A stretch of 64,000 nt of DNA. Source: Urechis unicinctus. Its lineage: Eukaryota > Annelida > Polychaeta > Xenopneusta > Urechidae. The stretch lies in the NCBI GenBank assembly GCA_034190875.2, contig CM067348.1, positions 48,341,229 to 48,405,228 on the forward strand. The letters are read 5' to 3'. Position numbers and translations under genes: made by a program. This document shows positions 48,101-64,000 of the stretch, piece after piece. The notes below the pieces were generated by a model. The model was not told where the DNA came from, made no database searches, and saw nothing but the letters and a program-made list of their open reading frames with translations. Every line of letters begins with the position of its first letter. Position 1 is the first letter of the stretch.

Positions 48101-51100
48101 ATTGACAAATAGTTATCATCAGCGATGTTGGAGGCCGCATTTAACGCGATGTTTTTGCTTATAGCTAACAAACTCTTTCCAGATAATTAGTGGGGATACA
48201 ATTCAGACAAAATCATATTCTTGATAATGAAATAATGTAATAACTTTCAGTAAATTCGCATCATATGTGTTGTTTCTATAATAGCATTCAAATGCTCAGG
48301 GAATTGTCGACCGCTGTTTTATTTATATCATAACGGGTGACTTAACATCTGCAAGTTTGCTGACCGAATCACAGATCTAGCTCATTTACAAAAAGGCCAT
48401 GCAAGGAGATTGCCGGCTGTTAATTGATAGCGATCAAAAAAATATTTGGCATTATGAGTTTCATGCAAAGCCGACTATACCAAAGATTTTAAGCCAATCT
48501 GTCATATGCGAAGAACTTCGTAGCGAAACGAACGGCTACATGAAGAGCAACTAATGGAGGTCAAACGAAATTAACCATTTAACTGGTCGCCTGTTTGACG
48601 CGGCGTGGCCGCCGAAATGATAGCTTATTGTAAATAGTCACAGATTAGATGTGCCAGGTTATTGCCAGAACGTTTTGGCAAAATATCTGGGCAATGTCAA
48701 TGCATTATACATTTAGAAGGGATCTTTATAATGCTGTATCTAATAGAAACAAATGCTGTAGCTTTAGTCATGTGGGCAAGACATCAAGTGGCTTTATAGA
48801 AGCTGGGTACATACTTCAACAGCAGCTGCGCACCGCGGTTATTGGAAAGAAGGAGGGACGTCTGCAACTATATATAACGTGGCAATATCAATAACAATGG
48901 TTTGAACGGTATCGCAAACTCTCTGCAATCGCTGTGGTGGTAAGCAAGCATTTGTAATGAATGCAATCTGTTTTCGTGCTATTGCATTCGTGCTTAACCA
49001 GAGCATTGTTTGTGACAAATGTATCGAGAATGTACACCTGGCTATGTGTAGAACCCATCGAACCCACACTTTATTGGGGTTGCTCAGAATGTTGACATGA
49101 ATGTATTGGTTATGTTACCTATTATCACTCCCTAAATATCTATGAGTATGCAATACGCAGACAAAACCGCCTCCGATCTGCAAAATATTTTTAATTATTT
49201 CAATAATCATTATTGTCTCAAAAGTTATGCTTGTTGAAATTCAATTTTACTGTTGGCATTTCAATTATTCTTCAATAAGAAAGAATATCACGACAAATAC
49301 TGACGATGGATTGGCAAATGCGATGTAATGCATTAACATAATCGACACTGGCCATCCGCTGAATATCAGCAGTAGCTTGCATCATCAATCTTCACGATGT
49401 TTGGAGCCTTGCGGATAGTAAATTTGACCACCAATTATTTCACACAAACAGTAGGTCACTAGAAGCGTTTATATATTGCCAAATACAACACTAAAGGTAA
49501 CATATAACGACGGAGATCTATCACTCGCAGCATTAATGTCATGATTCAAGGCATGTCTAATTTATCGTTATTTTGATAGGCAATTTCAATATTTGTCTGA
49601 TCAGTAACCGTATATATGCTTACATGTAGAAATGTTATTGTGATGGATATATATATATATATACTCTAAATTATTAGCATCCACGTGCGGTGTTAACTTC
49701 TATGGTAGACCCATGTGCACAGTACTGATTTATGAAAGTTATAAAAAGGAAACTGAATGTTGCCTGCATGGGGCAAAAAGAATGCAGAAAATGACAAATG
49801 TATTGTGCAACTACCCATCATGATCGTTGGAACTTAAAAGGGCATAATTCTAGGTTAGCCTCTATCAACAGACATCACCAACTAACTGTTACCGAGGCGA
49901 AATATACATATTGACATGGTTTAAGTGATTACAGTGCTAACTGATTTTTTTTATGCTTGGTAGAAAACTCAAAATTCGTGTAATGTATATTGTACGGTCC
50001 ATTAGCCAAGTAACCTTCCGAATAGCGTTCATAAACATGAGGTTTTTAACCGCAAGACAAAAATCAATCACAAATTTCGAAAAACGACAAACACAACCAA
50101 AAGTATGTAGTTAGACCTAATCGTACATGATTCGCTACAAGATTAACCTAACTTTATGTATTTTTTTTTGTGATATTTAAAAAGACAGTGTTGTTTATGT
50201 TATGTTAAAAAAAAGGGGTGGATTAAATGTGACAATTGTCGCGGTACAATAATTGGAATAGTTTATGAATTGATTGCAGACTTGTTTGTACCATATTGAT
50301 CATTCACTGCTGTGTAATTATCAAGGTGATCTACATAAAAGAAAAACGCAATATGGCGCTGGGCAAAAAACAACTTTCTGTGACAAACATTGGTAATCAC
50401 TTGACTGCCTGACATGAATTTGAAACGAGGTCAATTCATGATATAGTTTGCCGTGATCCAGCATAAGAAAACACTTAGAGAGTCCTTCTGCTTGATCGTT
50501 GCTGTCATAAGACAATAGAAGCAATAATCAATAATTCAAGGCCTTACTCGGTATTTATATTTCGTGAAATCGAAATGTGCTAGTGTCTGTGTGCCATAGA
50601 TAACCTCTTGTCTTCAGTCGTCTGCGGACTAATTATATATACGTTTCTAACGTTTTATTCCGAGCAATTAGCGTTTCACTATAACAGGCTTAACATTCTC
50701 TTCAAATATCAGCTGTAGGCTGACCTGTGCAATCTATTGTATTTGATAATTCAACGCATACGGCAGCCTGAAATTGGGTGTTGTAAATTATGATATATCA
50801 AGGTCTATCATAATTGAACTGAGAAAAAAATAATGCGACGATATGTATCAGCCCACACCGTATAACGCACGTAAAATATAATGGTGAAAGTGAGTCATGT
50901 AGCGGCGTTAAGTGTGTGTTCATCAATAACATGTAATCAGCCTAGAATCCCGTTAGCATTGCATAATACGGAAGCAATTTTTTGCACAATGGCAGATAAC
51001 TCATCACTTCGACCGCCTAATCACCATTTGTGAACACAAGTTAATACAAGTTAACCGATCAATATGAGTGTTTCTAAGGCAAATATATGTTAGCAGTGCT

Positions 51101-52829
51101 TTACACTTCAAAGATTGTCCCATCCATCGCGATCAGCAAGGTTACAATAGTGGTAAACCCTGAGCTTTTTAAGTATAAGCGATAATGTGCAGAAAGTCAT
51201 ATGGGAATAGATTTAATCAGATTATTTTGCTACTGTATCCTCATACATAACATCCTCTTGGCAAGCATACACTATATCTCACAAAATATCCATTGTCATT
51301 CTATCGACGAAATGTGATGATCAGTTAATGTGTCAAGCCTACTACCATGGCAGTCGCGCACTGTAATATAGCAGTAAGGTATCACTACATACAACATACC
51401 ATTGCATAATGAGCAGCTTATTTAATGCCCTTATCATGTGGGCCTTGGCACATTTGTCACATGGGAATCCATTATTCGATATTTGGTGTTATTCGCCTCA
51501 AATGTTCGACCAAACTTTATTAACTTAATTTATATGGGTTTGTAGTGCTGCTAGCATTGTACCAAATAGCATGATGCACCACCTGTAAAAACATTTTTTA
51601 AGAGTCGTATAAGAGTCACATATTATACATTACGCTGCGACGTTTAAATGCTTCCTACTGGGTGTTTGTATGACATTTAAGGGCAAAGTTTTGTAAATGT
51701 GAGCCAATGCTTCCATGCAATCAACGCGCTGCAGATGACTATGTTTAGTTTGGTTAATTACGCATATCTTTAGTCAATGATGAATAAATGCTCATCAATA
51801 TACATCGTGATTCTAATTGACCGAGGCTTGATTTGGTGCAGAGCAAAAAGGATATGCATGGCGAAGGCTATCAACTACTTGGTCGACTTCATGGCAGTCT
51901 AATGCTGAGAGAACGGCAGTGTTTTGACAAAGAATTATCAAATAGCAATTATGCCTATCAATTATTAATTGTCGCTTCCTGAGTTACAATTGTACTAAAA
52001 TGATCGCATATATTTATTGTTTAGGATGTACAAGTAATCTGACTCAGAAAACAGCATAACGTAATTGCTTGGTTATTCAATTTATCGATATTTGTAGGTT
52101 CATATTATCGTAACTGCGCTTTCGTTTATAAGTATAGTGCCTTCATCAGAATGGATAAACATATTTAGAGATATTTGTTTGTGTTCTTGATTGCTTACAT
52201 CACCTTCCTTGATTAAGGCAAATATGATATAACCCCGCTGATTGCTCCACATAAGGCGCTAGGTTCAGGCAGTTAACATTTGTAATAAGAAATTCATTAG
52301 TTCAGCTGCTCGTTGTTATCTTAAATGACAGCTCAAGTAAAACTGTCGACTGTGAACCAGAAGATCGCCTAATACATTGTCTTCTTTCTATTGCGTCTTT
52401 GTTCCTCTAAACTAGTGGCACCTGCTGTATGATATATATAAATAGTAATCTTGATTATGTACGCAACCCAGATGGGACCCTTTCTAACTATTTTTGAATG
52501 ACATATGACATAATTTAATTTATATATTAAGCGTTGAACATATTTGCTTAGATATTCTAAATGAGGTATGAGCTCAATCAATATAAATTTGGTGTACGTG
52601 CCACATAGTTGAGAGCATATTACAATCATTCATAACTATGACTTGATATGAATCATTGTTACTCTTGAATGCTTAAGGCGCGACATAGTTGAGATCACTT
52701 TGTTACTGTCGACTGCTAGGCATCTGTGAGAAGAATTCAGCCAGTGCATACTAATTGTAACATGTCATGTATGAATGATTGAGTTAAACTGCCTTCATCC
52801 ACAGCACGGGGTTTTGTGTGCTTCACCTG
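48101..52829. other. no supported gene
   Basis: About 4.7 kb with frames of at most 86 codons. A weak E-like string (TGGTCGCCTGTTTGACG) occurs near 48585 and an (AT)n run at 49647-49663. Nothing else is seen. Confidence 0.5.
49647..49663 (+). repeat. (AT)n microsatellite
   Basis: About eight uninterrupted AT dinucleotides. Confidence 0.85.
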
Positions 52830-52930
52830 ATTCGGATCATAGCAAGCACTGCTAGCCACTACGTCGCTTGTGTGAGGATGTGTTGTGGTGAACATGACTA
52901 GGCTTCAGCAAAACTACTTCAGCAGTGTTT
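52830..52930 (+). repeat. possible third copy of repeat E
   Basis: AGCAAGCACTGCTAGCCACT then GTCGCTTG aligns with ACAAGCGCTGCTAGACATT then GTCGCCTG in copy 2, with weaker matches on each side. The alignment is short, so homology is uncertain. Confidence 0.35.
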
Positions 52931-55900
52931 GTACCGATGCCTGACATAGCCTCAGTCAGAGATAAATCACCCCTAAGCTTCTGACAGGGCAATCAGGGAT
53001 GGGTAACAGTTCGTGTGTACCAAGCCACAATGGCTCTGAGGGTTTCACACATGTTTTCCGGTTATACAACAGCCTCATAGATTGATGGGATACACTTTGT
53101 AGTCGCCGGGTGTGTTACAAAATATATATACAAAAATCAAGACAACAGCAATTGGCAATTTACGTTACCAGGCGGTTGGTAAAAAGATTAAGGTATCCAA
53201 ACTACGATATTCAAGTTAGCCCTTAACAACCACATTGTGCATGCACCGTTGCATTACTATGTGTTGTAATTTCCAACTTATGTAGCATAACAAGTAGTGC
53301 AGGAAGTGCTATATATACATAAGCTGGCAATTTAATTATACACATCGATAAGTGTATTGAGTATTGTGAATCCTGAATGAATGCTGACAGTTGCATTTAT
53401 TTGAATAATTAAACCCATTATAGTCATACATAGATCAGGTCAATGATAAGTCGGTCAATCAAGAGCATCAAATTGTTCTGCACTTTATTTGCAAAACAAT
53501 GAGGCTGTATTTTGTCGTTTTATATAGAAGCAACCTATTCGGCAATTATCTTATCCTCCAATAGATCGACCAAACGGTGCCTATCGTTGTGGATGTAGTA
53601 TACCAGCACGCCAAATTGCTTACGATATTGAATTATGTCTGCATTTAAGGTCAACTACGAAAATGGCGTTTACATTCAAATAACACTATTATTGTTGCAG
53701 TGGCACTTAAAATGATACGGACTACTAGAAAACACTAATTTGTTTTGTTTACAAACGTGCACCGGGGGTTGCTTCTTGACACGGAATAGTTTATTTAGTT
53801 GATGGCTAAGCCATCCCCGTGCAACGATTGAAATGATCTATCATGGTCCTGTTTGAATTCTTTTTCCATCCATCTGTTAATTTTCTGATTGCATGCCGCA
53901 TTATCATCAGGTGATTTAGACCAAAAAAGCAATATAATAATCTATCTTTTCCATTACCGCCACTTCCACTGATAACTTGGTAGTGATTGTTATTGGTCCA
54001 GTGGTGATCATCACTCAATGTCGCACCACATTTAGCAATAAGCTTGCTCATAGCTGCAATTACATTATTTTACCAACCGTGGGCTGCAGATACATTCGAT
54101 CCGCGCTGAATAGGGCTGAGCGACAGAGGACAGAGGTAACACACGCTGTAGGATTGAAGCATATCACGACCTAAGCGAGCAGTAGTTGCAGTCGTCAGAT
54201 TGTTTAGCTATTCTTAGTATTCGATTCCCATTACATATTTTTTATCAAATAAAACACCTACAAGATTCCAAACATCCGCCACATTTTCCACGTTCTACTA
54301 ATCCTCGCGTAAACAAACTATTGGTGATATATGCTATACAGATCAATAGCAACTACCCGAATCGTTAATACCTTAATCAGCTCGTCACACTTCATAGTGG
54401 CAAGCGTCGTTTCACTGAGAGTGAATGGGATAGCCTGCCCTTCGAAAGGATGCTACCTCTACGGCCACATCAAGCAAAATGCGATGACGTTTTAGTTATC
54501 TTTTAGCGGCCATGAATTCAATATAGAATGGCTTCAAAAATATGGTATCGTCTCGTTATAAGTATATAACTGGACGAAAAAATGCATTTGCGCTTTTAAG
54601 TCTCTTGATAAAAAACAAAATTGTATTAAGCGACCATAATAAGTGATTGAAACATTTAGGTTGAATTCAATTCATGGTCCTTGAGCTTATTGTCATGCCC
54701 ATTGAATTGTGATTTGGGCTTCCTAAAAGAATTAGCCATGTATTGCAAGAACACTGTTATACGGTGCAGTCGTGAGGTCGGATGAACACAAGTAATGTCG
54801 AGTCCCCTGAAATAGCAACGGTTACGACGCAGTGTGTCGGTTACTGTAATACAAAACTACCCTGGAAAATCAAATTGATCATTCAATCACAGGGTAACCC
54901 CGGCAATTGTTTCGTTGTCTCAAACAATTCTTTGGCATATGATTTTCTGGCGAGATATGATAACTATGAGTAACTCGTTCGTTAGAAACATGTTTACTCT
55001 TTATAGTTCCGTTTTGCGGCCTCAGACCCGCTGTTGGCTTAAATGCATATAAACTCAGTTTAGATGGTTGCAAGCCAAACTTGGCGGCATGTCTTCCAAC
55101 AGGGTACATAAAAAGTCACCTGTCTTCATTTGTTTTAATTCCACTTGAGATAAGAAGAGTGGATTTTGTATAAACTAACAATGTAGCTGTTTAGGAACAC
55201 TGCAATACAATGCGAACAATCTACTATCACTTGTCTCAACAAGAATTAAATGAAATTTAGTCAGCTAATTTGATCGCTAGTAAGTTAACGATATTGTGTT
55301 GTAAAAGCTTCGGCGTGAATGGAGCTTTGTCACTGTTGTTGTTGCAGATTCGAGCAGATTCATGATACAATGAGAGTATATATGCTGTATCCCATACACA
55401 TACATTGACGCGCAAGTAATCCGCTTTATCTAATATTTTCAGTGCTGTCAGATTGTGTTGAGCCAGAGCCAGAGCGGGAATTCACTGGTCTAGCAAATAA
55501 GAGCTAGATTCAGCGGAAACATTACCCCATAGATGGTCTGGAGAATAGGGGCCATACTTTTGTAGAAGGTACAAGAACCGATTGCGCTAGGTCGCATACA
55601 CAGACGGTTACATTTTCATAGTGCACTGAGTATGATGACATGGTTTAGCACGTTTTTCTTTGGTGTGGTCTAGCGTACAAGTATTAGTGGCCTACTGTGA
55701 GTGAAAGAAATTCGTTCAGCTAGTAAAGCCAGGTTATCGATTACTGGTGTGGATAACTGTTTTATGATCTATGGAAGAAGGAATCTATTCCATTTGTGAC
55801 AAACACGTTAAACATCGTTTATTGGTTTTTCTTCATATTCCCGTAATTGCATGCAAATGATTTTATGATCGGAAGTAACAATACCGGAGAAAGGTAAGGG

Positions 55901-56354
55901 AAAACTTTGTCAGATTCCAATTGCATGCTTGCTGATGTAAAGGACAATTCGATGCACTGTAATGACAGTATGCTACGCAAGGGGTCATTGATGCGATCAT
56001 ACTAGTGCTGTGCATTATGTGCCCCGTGCTATTTAAACCCTAACAATTCATGTTAGCCTCATTGCCGCATGCTTGGTGCTGAGCCGTTAGAGGGATAATT
56101 GATTTACGGTAATGCTATCTCTTGGTTATTGAACGCGGGCTACTGTCCAACCTTGCGACGGCTTAAACGCTACATATTTCATATACAATCACCGCAATCG
56201 GTTGAACATCTATTTGATGGAATGCGGTTTGAAAATTAGTTGGTTTGAGTAACACAACACCCAAGCTATTAATTATGATTCTACAGTAGACAACTGGTCC
56301 TGATGGAGACACCAGAGCATTATGCAATATTCTGTAAATAGCTCGTCGTCATCG
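52931..56354. other. no supported gene
   Basis: Short frames only (81 codons at most). The minus-strand frame at 53806-54051 contains a glycine-rich string but no second motif. No repeat partners were found. Confidence 0.5.
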
Positions 56355-56474
56355 GATGGTGGATTCAATGACGCAGTAACGCAGTCTTCCCGTCATCAGA
56401 TAAATTGCAACTAACGAAGACAAACGGTTTCTATATTCCATGTCAGAATCGGTATATTGTGTAATGTTCCGCTT
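56355..56474 (+). repeat. diverged repeat F, copy 3
   Basis: Matches copy 1: ATTCAATGACGCAGTAA, CAACTAACGAAGACAAAC versus GAAACTAACGCAAATAAAC, and TGTAATGTTCCGC versus CGTAATGTTCCGC at the same spacing. It lies ~10.6 kb from copy 1, same strand. Confidence 0.6.
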
Positions 56475-59341
56475 CCCAAGCTTCGTTGTGAGCTGTAGGG
56501 CCCACATAAAGCATATTGTTCATAAATATCCACTGGTATTGTAATGAGCACACCCACTGTAACGAACTGGTAGTATTGTTGTAGTAGTGGAGGCAATCCT
56601 ATTGAATGATTTTGACTAATTAGCCACCAGTATCGCATTTGGATATTATACTTTTGACAGGATAATCTGATGTGCTGAGAATACTCAATTTGAGATTATC
56701 ACAAAAGCCGTACTTTAATAGTACTAGCTATCGCCTGTTGCCCTGTTTACGCAGTGTAGATTCGGAATAATAGTTTTTTTTGTGACGAGTCGCTGATTAT
56801 TGGAACTGCGCCACTGTCAGCACGTTCTTGTATGAATTCGGTGTTTGCACAATTATAATGTGTCGCGCATTGTTAGAACGTGATGCTTCTGAAATACATA
56901 ACAGCTGCAAGTTTGTTCATGCAGACAATCAATATAATGTAACGCTGAATTTCGCAAAGGAGTTTTGCAGATTACATGCACGTCACCAAAGTCCTATGAG
57001 CCGCAAGGTTTGGAAGGAATTAGGGACCTGTCACGGCATTACACGCTATTTTAGGTGTTCGATTGGCAGCCCAAAATCTCTGGGCTAATGGTTGTAATGA
57101 ATTTCATCAGCTAAAAATGTTGACAGAAGGTAATTGTGTATGGAAGCTATTTTTACTTTTACGATGGTTGGGTTTCAAGCGCAAAACGCGGTTCATAATT
57201 CTCTCAAAAGGTACGATTTTGAAATTTCATTTTACTGTTTCCATGTCAATTATTTCAAAAACAACACAACCAAGAACAGCTCATGAAATTGTCCATGACA
57301 AAGCGTCACGCAATTCTACCATGGTGAATCTGTTGCAATGCCAAGCCGTAAGGGATACTCCGCAGATGTGAGCGTTGGATTCGCAGAAAAGTAGTAGAAA
57401 ATATAATATCACGCAACATCCCCTGAATATAAGCTGCAGCTGTTCAAATTATTATACAACTGACACACAAATGCTGAAACTGATTAAATAATCGCGCGGT
57501 CTGATATGTGTTCTCCTGACACGCATAACTCTGCTTTATTGTTATCAACAAATTCGTGCTATCACCAAGCGTGTGTATATGTAATACCACCGCTTTGCAG
57601 CATCAGATAGAACTGTAATTGCGCAGAAGTCTGCGAACGATTGGCTGCAGAGACAAGCTATGATTGGACAGTATATGTGTAGCATCATGGACAATGAAGT
57701 AGAGCTCCATCCTTGCAGGGATAAGCAATCTGGCACTAGTAGCCAATATTAAATGTATTGCTCAGCTTCATAAATTAAGGAATCTTACCGATAAAACACG
57801 GTTATGGTGCAATTTATCTATTCATTTCTTAAAATGTTAACTTTCCGTCTATTTAATACACATCAATTAAACTTCCCGTTATAATAACAATTATTAAATT
57901 GATTATAGTAATAATATAAACGCATAAATACATGCGATTAAAAGAGAGTCATGCACAAGTAGATTGTGGAATTACCTGATCATGTGATAGCAATACATTA
58001 TCTGAATGCCTGAGTTGAGATCACTGCTATCTTTTCGGTGATGATACATCTCGACCCCAGTTACTGATCAATGAAGAAATCTTTGTCGGCATGCGTTACT
58101 TGCAAATGCCCTACTTGTCTAAAAATCCCGGTGTGTGAAGCATATCCTACTTACCGGTGTTGTTGTTGACGTTACGTGGCTGCAGAATTGGGAGCTTTGC
58201 TGCAAAACGCATCCAATTACGTGCATCGTAATGCGAGGAAGAATTGTACACTCACGACATGACTAGGAGGCAAATTATACACGCTTTACTAAATAGTTGA
58301 CTATTTACATAATTATAAGACCTCATGTAGAAAAATTTCCTATTTATTATTCCGCTTTCAATATATTCCGTCTAAAGAAGTGCCATACTGTTTCGCATTG
58401 TCCTACTCGGTCTGACGAGAAATATAAATTGCATAGACAGAATGATCGACATATTATACATATATTTCTTAATTGGTTTGCCGAGAGCTACACGTTGCAA
58501 AAACTAGGTGTTCTAGAATATCAATGACGACTGTGGCGTCGTGAGGCATAAGTAAACTGGCTGCTTCTGATCATACATATGCCTGATGACCCACGTAATG
58601 TGAGCAGTATCACTTGTAGCGATCGCGTGTAAAGTTGAATGAGACACGAGATTGACATTTTTCGGAACAGAAGGCAGTGACAAACAGGTCATACCAGTGA
58701 CATTCGAAGCAAGGGTGGGGAGTGGCTATCACAGCTGTATTGTGAGATGAGCAAATCACCCGTGTGAATGGGTTTGTAGGACAGGGGAGGCAGCTTATGT
58801 CTAGCTGTTCAATGAGAGAGGTTATACCTTCTGCATTGTGCGGTAAACAAATCGCACGTTTGTTAATGCTATACAATACAGCCTTTGTCGTTTTCGATAA
58901 TATCAACTGACAAAAGTAAGGCACATCGATGTATCAATTCTAAGTTTTAGTATTTGATAATTGAAATGTGCCAATATATCAACTAAAATAGACAACGGTA
59001 GAAAGTATTATAATTTATTTTATATGTGTGACAAAAACAATCCTATCCCTGTGTCGTCATAGAAAACGAACGTTATGCATGATTACCTTCAAGAAATACA
59101 AATGCTTATCGCTTATTACTGCGCTGGTGCACGGAAACAATATGTATTAAAGGAATCGGTAAAAAAACCTTTGCTGGGGTTTAAGTGTGGAATGAAGCTT
59201 GCCAGTAACATCATTTAGGTGCAGAATGCCTACACTGACCTTTCAATTGGCTTAACGAACAAACATTTTCTGTGTTTCATCGAACGAAAACTTACTGCCC
59301 TTAAACTCTTAAAGGAAATAATGAGGCATGCCACGTTTGAA

Positions 59342-59342
<1 letters not shown>
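56475..59342. other. no supported gene
   Basis: Frames reach 104 codons (58610-58924 minus) and 102 codons (57063-57371 plus), both within chance length. The former contains a CFEC then FCSEKC spacing reminiscent of small zinc-binding folds, but this is not enough to call a gene. Confidence 0.5.
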
Positions 59343-59372
<30 letters not shown>

Positions 59373-59630
59373 CATACATACATACATACATACATACATA
59401 CATACATACATACATACATACATACATACAGACATACATACATACATACATACATACATACATACATACAGACATACATACAGACAGACATACAGACAGA
59501 CAGACAGACAGACAGACATACAGACATACATACAGACAGACATACATACAGACATACATACATACATACATACATACATACATACATACATACATACATA
59601 CATACATACATACATACATACATACAGACA
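59343..59630 (+). repeat. (TACA)n/(GACA)n compound microsatellite, first block
   Basis: About 22 pure TACA units (59343-59430), then a mixed TACA/GACA section (about 59431-59555) and again pure TACA to ~59622. The block keeps several frames open on both strands, which explains the long apparent coding frames here. Confidence 0.95.
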
Positions 59631-59651
59631 GAATACATATATACATATATA

Positions 59652-59652
<1 letters not shown>

Positions 59653-59682
<30 letters not shown>

Positions 59683-59716
59683 CATACATACATACATACA
59701 TACATACATACATACA

Positions 59717-59745
<29 letters not shown>
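59653..59745 (+). repeat. (TACA)n microsatellite, second block
   Basis: About 23 pure TACA units, separated from the first block by a ~20-bp TA-rich interruption. Both blocks begin immediately after ATTACA. Confidence 0.95.

Positions 59746-64000
<4,255 letters not shown>

Noticed and set aside
53806-54051. Minus-strand frame with a glycine-rich GSGGNGK string resembling a nucleotide-binding loop
   Set aside because: One short glycine-rich string in an 81-codon frame, with no second ATPase motif and no duplicated or longer frame nearby; best treated as chance.
58610-58924. Minus-strand 104-codon frame with CFEC and FCSEKC spacing like a small zinc-binding fold
   Set aside because: Frame length is within chance expectation, the spacing does not match a MYND finger, and no other zinc ligands or homologous copy are visible.

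Overview
This 64 kb window looks like non-coding DNA from a eukaryotic nuclear genome. It is AT-rich (about 60-64% A+T in lines counted by eye) and CpG is not visibly depleted. Apart from microsatellites, nearly all open frames are 111 codons or shorter, about what chance gives at this composition. I see no tRNA, rRNA, bacterial gene layout, CRISPR array, transposase, reverse transcriptase or integrase signature. The large (TACA)n/(GACA)n/(TA)n microsatellite and the unmethylated-looking CpG content would fit an invertebrate or protist, but I cannot name the lineage. No gene is annotated with confidence. The best single candidate is an unusually long open frame on the minus strand at 2100-2720.

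The organising feature is duplication at many ages. The clearest case is a two-unit tandem duplication at 20424-25611 (unit A) and 25612-32195 (unit B). The first ~1.6 kb of the two units is ~99% identical. The following ~1.7 kb is only ~80-85% identical, the next segment differs completely between units, and the last ~1.1 kb is again ~80-85% identical. Older relatives of parts of this unit lie upstream at 16478-16865 and 17141-17336, more weakly at 14955-15060, and possibly downstream at 34140-34320. All are in the same orientation.

Other diverged same-strand pairs or trios are: 7080-7560 with 10045-10520; 8600-8780 with 13240-13420; 39395-39534 with 42330-42472 and perhaps 52830-52930; and 45707-45862 with 47980-48100 and 56355-56474. 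Short-period tandem duplications occur at 9941-9984 (21 bp), 13066-13172 (63 bp), 36301-36580 (~180 bp), 45161-45385 (116 bp) and 45655-45694 (21 bp).

Simple-sequence features are a degenerate (GAT)n tract at 33018-33158, a C-run/G-run inverted pair at 47398-47511, and a ~560 bp compound microsatellite at 59343-59902. The remaining stretches (0-7 kb apart from the open frame, 10.5-13 kb, 17.3-20.3 kb, 36.8-39.1 kb, 48-56 kb, 60-64 kb) show nothing I can support. All percent identities are eye estimates from aligned stretches, not computed values.
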